Shown here piece after piece: positions 1 through 5,824 of a DNA stretch of 5,824 nucleotides; position 1 is the first letter of the stretch, and each line of letters begins with the position of its first letter. A program made the position numbers and the translations under genes. The notes beneath the pieces are model-generated. The model was not told the DNA's origin and searched no databases. It saw only the letters and a list, made by a program, of their open reading frames with translations. The stretch is from Anaerolineaceae bacterium (lineage in GTDB: Bacteria > Chloroflexota > Anaerolineae > Anaerolineales > Anaerolineaceae): positions 1-5,824 of the forward strand of contig JACZIY010000439.1 in the NCBI GenBank assembly GCA_014860845.1, in the 5' to 3' direction.

Positions 1-1540
1 ATATGCCGGTCTCACCAGCAATCTGCAAACAAGAGGGTTGCGTTTTCTGGAACCGGAAATTGTTTCCATCGATCATCCGACCGGTTATTTTAAGGTGTTG
101 GAAAATCAGAATATCATAATTGATCCAATTCAAAGAAGAACAGAAATCGAGCAACAGGTAAAAGCAAAGATCAGGGAACTGGGTGGCGCGGAGAACAAGC
201 TGGATGAAGAACTGCTGGATGAAGTCACCATGATGGTGGAATCTCCGACCGCGTTTGTAGGCAGTTTTGAAGAAGAATATCTGGCATTACCGCCCGAAGT
301 GTTGATTTCGGTGATGAAGAAACATCAACGTTATTTCCCTGTTTTTGATCTTAACAGCAATCTGATGAAATTCTTTATCGGTGTGCGTAATGGTGATCAT
401 CAGCATCTGGATCAGGTTGTGGATGGAAATGAACAGGTTGTGCGGGCCCGTTTTGCGGATGCAGCTTTCTTCATCAAAGAAGATTTAAAGAGTAATCTGG
501 CAGAAATTCGTCAATCGCTTTCTGGATTAACGTTCCAATTCAAATTGGGTACCATGCTGGACAAGACAGAACGGATTGAAAAAGTTATTCCCAATCTGAT
601 TAAATTCTTCAACCTGACAGAGATTGAGTCACGGGTTACCCGTCGAGCTGCTCATCTGTGCAAAGCTGATTTGATGACGCATATGGTGATTGAAATGACA
701 TCGCTACAGGGTGTGATGGGACGTTATTATGCCTTAAAGTCTGGCGAGTCGGAAGAGGTTGCCAAAGCGATATATGAGCATTACCTGCCACGCTTTACAG
801 GTGATCAGATGCCGGGTACGCGTCCCGGTTTGGTGCTGAGCCTGGCTGATCGGTTGGATACGCTGGCTGGCTTATTCGCGGCAGGACTGGCTCCCAGTGG
901 TACCAAAGATCCCTTTGCCCAACGACGTGCTGCACTGGGGCTGGTTCAAATGTTGATTGCCTGGGACCTGGATTTTGACCTTCGGGAAGGGGTCCAACTG
1001 GCAGCATCCGTTTTGCCCGTAGAGATGAAACCTGAAGACATGACAGCCTGCCTGGAATTCATCAATGGTCGCTTGCAGAGTAGTTTGTTAGAACAGGGCT
1101 ACCGCTATGATGTTGTCGCAGCGGTCCTGGTTGCTCAAGGTTATAACCCGGCAGCAGCTGTTCGTGCCATTCAAACATTAATGGACTGGATCAAACGCAG
1201 CGATTGGGAAAGGATTTTACCATCCTACTCACGTTGTGTGCGTATTACCCGCGATCTAAAAACCGTATACCAGGTAAGCCCCACGCTGTTAAAAGAAGAC
1301 TCAGAACGGGAACTGTACGCCGGATTAATTTCGGTTTCTAATTTTGAACGTAGGCCAGGCTCCATGGCTGATTTCTTCCACGTATTTATGCCTTTAATGC
1401 CGGTCATCAACCAATTCTTCGATGAAGTATTGGTGATGGCTGAGGATCGGGCGGTGCGGGAAAATCGGTTGGGCATGCTGCAGGGTATTGCCTTGCTGGC
1501 ACAGGGCGTGGCAGATTTTTCGCTTCTGGAAGGTTTCTAG
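1..1540 (+). CDS. glyS: Glycine--tRNA ligase beta subunit, 5' end cut off by the window edge
   Basis: This is the beta subunit of the bacterial-type (alpha2beta2) glycyl-tRNA synthetase, a cytoplasmic enzyme that attaches glycine to tRNA-Gly; in this family the alpha subunit or domain holds the aminoacylation site and beta contributes most tRNA binding. About 512 residues are visible, reading in frame from base 2 to TAG at 1538-1540. The family's beta chain is about 690 residues, so roughly the first quarter lies upstream. The TTG at 38 is internal: the frame stays open to the edge and already reads family sequence (TSNLQTRGLRFLEPE). Family landmarks follow in order: LDEVTMMVESP and GSFEEEYLALPPEVLISVMK (about 215-320), QRYFPVFD, GNEQVVRARFADAAFF (about 427-474), KLGTMLDKTERI, the HD-like stretch with HLCKADLMTHMV, LQGVMGRYY and EHYLPRF (about 650-795), ADRLDTLAGLF, then SGTKDPFAQRRAALG (about 895-940). 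The C-terminal anticodon-binding (DALR-type) domain ends with FFDEVLVMAEDRAVRENRL. No frameshift is seen. Whether this is a separate subunit or the C-terminal half of an alpha-beta fusion cannot be told from here. Confidence 0.95.
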   Translation, partial: YAGLTSNLQTRGLRFLEPEIVSIDHPTGYFKVLENQNIIIDPIQRRTEIEQQVKAKIRELGGAENKLDEELLDEVTMMVESPTAFVGSFEEEYLALPPEVLISVMKKHQRYFPVFDLNSNLMKFFIGVRNGDHQHLDQVVDGNEQVVRARFADAAFFIKEDLKSNLAEIRQSLSGLTFQFKLGTMLDKTERIEKVIPNLIKFFNLTEIESRVTRRAAHLCKADLMTHMVIEMTSLQGVMGRYYALKSGESEEVAKAIYEHYLPRFTGDQMPGTRPGLVLSLADRLDTLAGLFAAGLAPSGTKDPFAQRRAALGLVQMLIAWDLDFDLREGVQLAASVLPVEMKPEDMTACLEFINGRLQSSLLEQGYRYDVVAAVLVAQGYNPAAAVRAIQTLMDWIKRSDWERILPSYSRCVRITRDLKTVYQVSPTLLKEDSERELYAGLISVSNFERRPGSMADFFHVFMPLMPVINQFFDEVLVMAEDRAVRENRLGMLQGIALLAQGVADFSLLEGF

Positions 1541-1548
1541 CATCTTTG

Positions 1549-1579
1549 TTTACAACTTCAAAATTATATGAATTATGAT
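1549..1579 (+). promoter_or_regulatory. Possible sigma-A promoter upstream of dnaG
   Basis: The A/T-rich gap after glyS contains TTTACA (1549-1554) and TATGAT (1574-1579), each close to the -35 and -10 consensus, with a 19-base spacer that is longer than the ideal 17. Reading the -35 as TTACAA or TACAAC gives spacers of 18 or 17 but a poorer match. Transcription would begin near 1585-1587, leaving a leader of about 40 bases before the dnaG ATG. If real, it gives dnaG expression independent of read-through from glyS. A/T-rich gaps produce such matches by chance, so this is a candidate only. Confidence 0.4.
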
Positions 1580-1615
1580 AGGGCAGAAATCTGCTTTCTG
1601 TTATAGAATCAAACC

Positions 1616-1624
1616 GAGGCGAGG
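1616..1624 (+). promoter_or_regulatory. Ribosome binding site of dnaG
   Basis: The purine-rich run GAGGCGAGG lies directly before the ATG at 1625. Its first GAGG (1616-1619) is 5 bases from the start codon, a usable Shine-Dalgarno spacing. It fixes the dnaG start and contrasts with rpoD and the last gene, where no such element is seen. Confidence 0.75.
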
Positions 1625-3535
1625 ATGACAACTGTTGATGAGATTAAGAATCGGATAGACATACTTGATCTGGTCTCCGATTCTGTAAAGCTACGCCGCT
1701 CCGGGAAAAATTATCTGGGCTTTTGCCCTTTCCATGATAACAAGCGCACGCCTGCATTTGTTGTCTTCCCCGATTCTGGTACCTGGCGTTGTTTCGGTCA
1801 ATGTAATGAGGGTGGCGATATTTTCAAGTACGTCATGAAAAAAGAAGGCTGGGATTTTACAGAAACCCTGCGCTATCTGGCTGAAAAAGCAGGCGTGGAA
1901 CTGCAACCCCAAACCGAGGAACAGAAAGAACAGGACGAACAATACGACCGGTACCGTCAACTACTGGAAGAAGCAGTCACGTTTTACCAGCATCAATTGA
2001 CCCAAGCACCTGAGGGGAAATATGCTCTGAATTATCTTTTGCAACGCGGTGTGACCCGCGAGACGATCGAGACCTTCGGTTTAGGATTTTCGCCAGCTTC
2101 GTGGGATATTACCCACCAATATTTTTTAGGCAAGGGTTATTCTGAACTGGACTTGATTGAATCTGGTCTGGTGACGCAACGCGAGGGTGGTGGGGTGTAT
2201 GACCGCTTCCGTAACCGCTTGATATTTGCAATCCGTGAAATGGGCGGTAGAATGTCTGGATTTGGCGCCCGTGTACTTGATCCGGACGATGTGCCTAAAT
2301 ACCTGAACTCTCCCCAAACACCATTATTTGACAAAGGTCGTCTTTTGTACGGCTTGAACCTGGCTCGCAAAGCCATTCGGGCGGAAGATCAGGTGGTGAT
2401 TGTCGAAGGATATATGGATGTGATCGTGCCTTATCAGGCAGGATTCCTGAACACTGTCTCCCCCATGGGAACCGCGCTGACGGAAGATCAGATGCGCTTG
2501 TTGAAACGCTTTACCCGACGGATTGTTCTGGCTCTGGACGCTGATGCTGCCGGTGAGAAAGCTACCCTGCGTGGGTTGGAAATTGCCCGTCAGGCTTTGG
2601 ATCACAGCGAAGAGATCAGCTTTAATCCACGCGGTTTATTGCGCTATGAAGCCCGTTTGGAAGCGGATGTGCGTGTTACCACCATTCCGCAAGGAATGGA
2701 CCCGGATGAAATTGTCCTGCGTGACCCGGAAGAGTGGCGCAAGATTGTGGAATCAGCCAAACCGATTGTGTTGCATGTGATGGAAACTCTCGCCAGCCAG
2801 AAAGACCTTGATGATCCCAAGGTGAAACGGGAAATATCCACCCGTGTGTTGCCACTCATTGAAGATATTCCTAACGCAGTGGAACGGGATGCATATCGAC
2901 AACGGTTGGCACGCTTGCTAAAGGTGGATGAACGGGCATTGGTAGGGGATGGTTCAGCGCGCACCACTTCGACAGTACGTCGCAGACCCAAAGAACAACA
3001 AGCTGTGGAAGTTGAAGCAAGACCAGTGGCAAAAACCTGCGAACAACTTTCAAGATCACTGGAAAAACATTGTCTGCGATTGCTACTGCAGGATCCTGAG
3101 TGGCTGAATGTTCTGGATCGGGCTTTACAAAAAAATGGTCTGAACCGCATGGATGTTACTGATTATGAATACGTCGATTTTCAAATTCTGGCTCGTTTGA
3201 TCATGCAATCTCTGGAGCAGGATCGCCAGGAACCACAGGCATATCTGATAGCACATATTCCCGAAGAATTAACATCCCTGGTGGATGAGTTGCAGAATGA
3301 CCCCATGCTGGAGAACAAAATCGTCCAGAAATTGCAGGAGGATTTAATCCGCACTTTACTGAAACTACGATTGGTACGGGTGAATGATGGCTTACAGCAA
3401 ATGCGCTTCCTAATGGAGGAGATGCAGGAAGCAGGTGAAACTGGCATCAACCCGTATGAGGATAATATGCTCCACTATACGCTGATGAGGTCGCGACTTG
3501 ACCTGGCTTTGGGGCGTCTGATTCAACTTGATTAA
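1625..3535 (+). CDS. dnaG: DNA primase DnaG
   Basis: DnaG makes the short RNA primers for lagging-strand and restart synthesis at the replication fork, working with the replicative helicase DnaB. The 636-residue product is near the usual 580-650. The N-terminal zinc-binding domain (about 1-100) has C34-P-F-H37 and C56-FGQ-C60, followed by EGGDIF; the CxxxC spacing is one residue longer than the usual CxxC. The catalytic core (about 120-370) has the basic primase signature around 207-245 ([27 protein letters not shown]), then the TOPRIM metal-binding residues E261 (VEGYMDVI), D305 and D307 (LALDADAAG), and D359 and D361 (GMDPDEI). All expected acidic residues are present, so it should be active. 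The stretch between D307 and D359 is about 18 residues longer than in E. coli DnaG. A hydrophilic linker (about 440-472) leads to the C-terminal helicase-interaction domain (about 475-636), which opens with [19 protein letters not shown] at 1625 follows a good ribosome binding site, and the protein begins with the typical [14 protein letters not shown]. It lies 84 bases after glyS and 25 before the preferred rpoD start, as in macromolecular-synthesis clusters. Confidence 0.97.
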   Translation: MTTVDEIKNRIDILDLVSDSVKLRRSGKNYLGFCPFHDNKRTPAFVVFPDSGTWRCFGQCNEGGDIFKYVMKKEGWDFTETLRYLAEKAGVELQPQTEEQKEQDEQYDRYRQLLEEAVTFYQHQLTQAPEGKYALNYLLQRGVTRETIETFGLGFSPASWDITHQYFLGKGYSELDLIESGLVTQREGGGVYDRFRNRLIFAIREMGGRMSGFGARVLDPDDVPKYLNSPQTPLFDKGRLLYGLNLARKAIRAEDQVVIVEGYMDVIVPYQAGFLNTVSPMGTALTEDQMRLLKRFTRRIVLALDADAAGEKATLRGLEIARQALDHSEEISFNPRGLLRYEARLEADVRVTTIPQGMDPDEIVLRDPEEWRKIVESAKPIVLHVMETLASQKDLDDPKVKREISTRVLPLIEDIPNAVERDAYRQRLARLLKVDERALVGDGSARTTSTVRRRPKEQQAVEVEARPVAKTCEQLSRSLEKHCLRLLLQDPEWLNVLDRALQKNGLNRMDVTDYEYVDFQILARLIMQSLEQDRQEPQAYLIAHIPEELTSLVDELQNDPMLENKIVQKLQEDLIRTLLKLRLVRVNDGLQQMRFLMEEMQEAGETGINPYEDNMLHYTLMRSRLDLALGRLIQLD

Positions 3536-3554
3536 AAATAAATTATGGTATAAA
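3528..3554 (+). promoter_or_regulatory. Possible promoter of rpoD giving a leaderless mRNA
   Basis: TATAAA at 3549-3554, in the context GGTATAAAT, is a strong -10-like box ending only 6 bases before the ATG at 3561. A start of transcription at the usual distance from a -10 box would fall on or next to the A of that ATG, giving an mRNA with little or no leader. A candidate -35, TTGATT (3528-3533), overlaps the last codons of dnaG, but its 15-base spacer is short; ACTTGA (3526-3531) has a 17-base spacer but a poorer match. No Shine-Dalgarno sequence lies before 3561, which fits the leaderless reading. Read-through from dnaG is also likely given the short gap. Confidence 0.45.
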
Positions 3555-3560
3555 TATCCT

Positions 3561-5234
3561 ATGCCCAAAAAGAAAACATCGGAAAAATTAAATATATCTG
3601 ATTCTGATTTAGAAGGTGATCGTTCATTGGAAGATCATATGGATGACCCAATCGATGATCAACCGGTTGTTGAGAAAAAAGTACAACCCAAACCACGTAA
3701 AGCAACCCGTGGGCGTAATAAAAAGAAAGAAATTCTTTCACCTGAAAATGAGGATGGTGGAGAATGGAAAGAAGACGATAACACGGAAGCCGAATCCAGT
3801 TCGGATGAAGATGAAGATGTTATCGATGATCCCATCGAAATTCTGGAAGCTGCCATCTCAGGAGATTTATCGGAAGATCCGGTACGCCTTTATTTAAAGG
3901 AAATTGGACGCATCGATCTGCTTGATGCTGATAGTGAATTTCGCCTGGCTGCCCGGATCGAGGCAGAACGATTGCTGGATCAGATTCTAATCCATGTCGA
4001 TGTAGAAAAAGGCGCATCCGGTTACTATAACGCCATTTACGTCACAGTGGTTGATAATTTATATGAAACCTGGAAAGCATTGATGGGGGCTGTAGATACT
4101 TATGCAAAGGGTGAAGGACCAGATATTGATCTGGTTCTGCTTGAATCGCAACTCTTACGCCGCACCTGGCAGGCAGATGAACCTTCGTATTTACGTTCCT
4201 ACCTGGACAATGGCATGTGGGGAAAGAATTCTGATTGGGATGGTCTGGTACAGCATGCCTTCAAAGGTTTTTTGTGCTTATATTTATTGCCGCTGGAGAC
4301 ATCCAGTAAGCTGATTCGTTACTTACAAGAAAAGAAAAAATTGCCGCGCCGTAGCTCCTTCGATAAATTCCTACCATCTGAAGATGTGTTGACCGTTGAG
4401 ATGGATCAGGTGCGCTGGCTGGCAGAAGAAGCCAATCAAAGTCTGATTCGTGCTAATTTACGTCTGGTGGTCAGTATCGCCAAACGCTATTTAGGTCGTG
4501 GTATCTCCTTCCTGGATTTGATTCAGGAAGGCAATCTCGGGTTATTGAGGGCAGTGGCAAAATTTGACCCAACCCGTGGATTCAAGTTCAGTACGTATGC
4601 CACCTGGTGGATACGCCAATCCATCAGCCGTTACATAGCCGAGCAGGCGCGCACCATCCGTATTCCTGTGCATTTATTTGAAGCGATCACGCGTCTATTG
4701 CGCGTGCAACGCACCCTGGTGCAGAAATTAGGCAGAGAACCCAGCCATGAAGAGCTGGCATTAGAATCAGGTTTTCTCTCGGAAGTGGATGCCCTCGAGA
4801 TTCAACACTGCCGCAAGCTGGATATCCCGATTGATTTTGATCTACAGGCACGCTGGTCAGCAGCGACTGCCAAAGTGCAACGCATCCTGCAATCGGCTGA
4901 AGAACCTGTTTCGTTGGAACGCCCGGTGGGCGATGAGGATAGCAGCCAGTTGGGTGATTTTATTGAAGATGACGATGCACTCGAACCTATGGACGCAGCC
5001 GCGCGTGAGATGTTACGCGAACAGGTGCAAAATGCCCTGGGTGCTCTCTCGGAACGCGAGCGTCAGGTGTTGGAATTGCGCTTTGGTTTGATTGACGGCA
5101 AAGATCACACATTGGAAGAAGTAAGCCGGTATTTCAACGTGACCCGCGAACGTATCCGCCAGATTGAAGCCAAAGCATTAAGAAAGTTGCGTCATCCCAC
5201 CCGTAGCCGGCATTTACGCGAATACCTGTCCTGA
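3561..5234 (+). CDS. rpoD: Primary RNA polymerase sigma factor (RpoD/SigA, sigma-70 group 1)
   Basis: This housekeeping sigma factor directs core RNA polymerase to -35/-10 promoters. From ATG 3561 it has 557 residues. Residues 1-100 are low-complexity: a basic stretch (about 39-57) followed by an acidic one (about 62-90), with no recognisable region 1.1. Region 1.2 starts at 106 ([29 protein letters not shown]). An insert of about 150 residues (135-290) separates it from region 2 (about 293-375), which carries [51 protein letters not shown] and [11 protein letters not shown]353 and S356 align with the E. coli -10-recognition residues Q437 and T440. Region 3 (about 376-460) contains about 29 extra residues after [10 protein letters not shown]. 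The 3.2 finger is [13 protein letters not shown], and region 4 (about 485-556) ends with the helix-turn-helix [23 protein letters not shown]. The region 4 and 2.4 motifs point to a group 1 factor. A TTG at 3528 would add 11 residues ([11 protein letters not shown]) and overlap dnaG by 8 bases; ATG 3561 is preferred because MPKKK is a more natural start and a -10-like box lies at 3549. It follows dnaG as in the classical cluster. Confidence 0.95.
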   Translation: MPKKKTSEKLNISDSDLEGDRSLEDHMDDPIDDQPVVEKKVQPKPRKATRGRNKKKEILSPENEDGGEWKEDDNTEAESSSDEDEDVIDDPIEILEAAISGDLSEDPVRLYLKEIGRIDLLDADSEFRLAARIEAERLLDQILIHVDVEKGASGYYNAIYVTVVDNLYETWKALMGAVDTYAKGEGPDIDLVLLESQLLRRTWQADEPSYLRSYLDNGMWGKNSDWDGLVQHAFKGFLCLYLLPLETSSKLIRYLQEKKKLPRRSSFDKFLPSEDVLTVEMDQVRWLAEEANQSLIRANLRLVVSIAKRYLGRGISFLDLIQEGNLGLLRAVAKFDPTRGFKFSTYATWWIRQSISRYIAEQARTIRIPVHLFEAITRLLRVQRTLVQKLGREPSHEELALESGFLSEVDALEIQHCRKLDIPIDFDLQARWSAATAKVQRILQSAEEPVSLERPVGDEDSSQLGDFIEDDDALEPMDAAAREMLREQVQNALGALSERERQVLELRFGLIDGKDHTLEEVSRYFNVTRERIRQIEAKALRKLRHPTRSRHLREYLS

Positions 5235-5239
5235 TCATC

Positions 5240-5270
5240 AATCAAATCTGACAAGATCATTGATTTGATT
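5240..5270 (+). repeat. Inverted repeat downstream of rpoD
   Basis: AATCAAATC (5240-5248) is the exact reverse complement of GATTTGATT (5262-5270), giving a 9-bp A/T-rich stem around a 13-base loop, starting 5 bases after the rpoD stop. It might end or stabilise the rpoD transcript, but there is no G/C-rich stem base and no run of T after it, so it does not look like a standard intrinsic terminator. The right arm runs directly into an 11-base palindrome, TTGAAATTCAA (5270-5280). A role as a protein-binding site is equally possible. Confidence 0.4.
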
Positions 5271-5276
5271 TGAAAT
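5248..5276 (+). promoter_or_regulatory. Possible promoter of the membrane-protein gene
   Basis: CTGACA (5248-5253) matches the -35 consensus at five of six positions, and TGAAAT (5271-5276) matches the -10 at four of six, with an ideal 17-base spacer. The -10 ends 7 bases before the ATG at 5284, which again would give a leaderless or nearly leaderless transcript; no Shine-Dalgarno element is present. It lies inside the inverted repeat and the TTGAAATTCAA palindrome, so a regulator bound there would cover it. The -10 is weak and this is a tentative call. Confidence 0.3.
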
Positions 5277-5283
5277 TCAACCC

Positions 5284-5824
5284 ATGGTCTTATCCTACCC
5301 TTTCTCTGAACAAATACTCCTGGCTGCAACTGCCATTCTGGTACTGACGATTCCAGGGCTGGTGTGGATTTTATTCTTTAAAAATGATGGTCGTGATTTA
5401 GTGGAGCGGCTGGGAGATATCATTGGCTTGAGTATCTCCAGCATGGCAATTCTGGGGATGATCTTCTTTTTCCTGGGCTGGCGTTTTTCCAGTGGATTGA
5501 TCGTGGTGTTGTTTGTCGTGCTGGCGCTGGTTGCCCTGTTTTTGTTAATCAAACATCGGGCCAACATACATCGTATTCATCTGTTGTGTCTATTGGGGAC
5601 TGGACTGGTGTTGTTGCTGGTGATTGCCTTTCGTTTTTATCAGGCAAAAGACCTGGTATTCCCGGCCTGGGTGGACTCGGTACATCATGTGTTGATCACT
5701 CAGAAGATCACTGATTATGGTGGACTGCCTGAGACACTGGCGCCTGATCTGGATGTCCCTTTGTTTTATCATTATGGCTTTCATTTAATAGCTGCTTTAT
5801 TCAGCTGGATCAGCCAGCTGGAAC
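5284..5824 (+). CDS. Polytopic membrane protein, possibly a GT-C-type glycosyltransferase, 3' end cut off
   Basis: An open frame begins at ATG 5284 (MVLSYPFSEQILLAATA) and stays open to the right edge, showing 180 residues. Four hydrophobic, membrane-spanning segments are visible at about 11-32, 44-66, 70-90 and 98-118, with charged turns between them (KNDGRD, KHRANIHRIH). They are followed by a polar stretch (about 119-160) containing PAWVDSVHH (127-135) and then VPLFYHYGFHLIAALFSW (158-175), where the next membrane segment starts. An acidic residue in an outer loop followed by such aromatic/His motifs resembles large Chloroflexota membrane proteins related to the GT-C (ArnT/PMT-like) transferases, which move sugars from lipid-linked donors; D131 would be the candidate acidic residue. 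That assignment is inference: the family's first outer loop usually follows the first membrane helix, whereas four precede it here, and most of the protein is missing. No Shine-Dalgarno sequence precedes the ATG. It lies 49 bases after rpoD and is probably unrelated to it in function. Confidence 0.75.
   Translation, partial: MVLSYPFSEQILLAATAILVLTIPGLVWILFFKNDGRDLVERLGDIIGLSISSMAILGMIFFFLGWRFSSGLIVVLFVVLALVALFLLIKHRANIHRIHLLCLLGTGLVLLLVIAFRFYQAKDLVFPAWVDSVHHVLITQKITDYGGLPETLAPDLDVPLFYHYGFHLIAALFSWISQLE

Noticed and set aside
38..40. TTG as the start of the first gene
   Set aside because: The frame is open to the left edge and already reads glycyl-tRNA synthetase beta sequence before this codon, so the TTG is an internal leucine codon.
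1584..1600. Small hairpin CAGAAA/TTTCTG in the dnaG leader as a terminator or attenuator
   Set aside because: The stem is only 6 bp, A/T-rich, and not followed by a T run; such a hairpin is expected by chance in an A/T-rich gap.
2644..3150. Minus-strand open frame of 168 codons inside dnaG
   Set aside because: It lies wholly within a strongly conserved gene on the other strand, has a Ser/Arg-rich composition typical of shadow frames and matches no family I know. The other antisense frames inside glyS, dnaG, rpoD and the last gene were dropped for the same reason.
3528..3530. TTG as the start of rpoD, overlapping dnaG
   Set aside because: It adds 11 residues of no family character, lacks a well-placed Shine-Dalgarno sequence, and would put the -10-like box at 3549 inside the gene. 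It cannot be excluded without conservation or transcript data.
5295..5567. Minus-strand frame of 90 codons facing rpoD
   Set aside because: The plus-strand frame here is open over the whole stretch and encodes regular membrane helices, so the minus-strand frame is its shadow.
1..5824. A novel defence, mobile or other accessory system
   Set aside because: All four genes are explained as core genes or a membrane protein, base composition looks even, and no transposase, integrase, tRNA, direct-repeat array or phage-like gene was seen.

Overview
This window is a housekeeping segment with all recognisable genes on the plus strand: the 3' part of a glycyl-tRNA synthetase beta-subunit gene (glyS), a complete DNA primase gene (dnaG), a complete primary sigma factor gene (rpoD/sigA), and the 5' part of a gene for a multi-pass membrane protein that runs off the right edge. 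No RNA gene, mobile element, CRISPR array or phage remnant is visible.

The proteins suggest a bacterium of the Chloroflexota, probably class Anaerolineae. This rests on overall protein style: a DnaG with a CxxxC second half of its zinc site and an enlarged TOPRIM domain, a sigma factor with a large insert between regions 1.2 and 2.1 and a second one in region 3, and a membrane protein of a type I associate with that phylum. It is inference from memory; a search would settle it. Base composition looks moderate (near 50% GC) and even across the genes, with A/T-rich gaps.

Layout: glyS (1-1540, 5' end missing); an A/T-rich 84-base gap with a possible promoter and a clear ribosome binding site; dnaG (1625-3535); a 25-base gap with a strong -10-like box placed so that the rpoD mRNA could begin at or next to its ATG; rpoD (3561-5234); a 49-base gap with an inverted repeat and another possible promoter; then the membrane protein (5284 to the edge).

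glyS-dnaG-rpoD is a variant of the macromolecular-synthesis cluster, which links translation (tRNA-Gly charging), replication priming and transcription initiation. The classical form is rpsU-dnaG-rpoD, and many Firmicutes have glyQ-glyS-yqfL-dnaG-sigA. Here rpsU and yqfL do not lie between the genes. The membrane protein is probably a separate unit. I found no new biological system; the points worth a second look are the insertions in the sigma factor and primase and the apparently leaderless starts of rpoD and possibly of the last gene.
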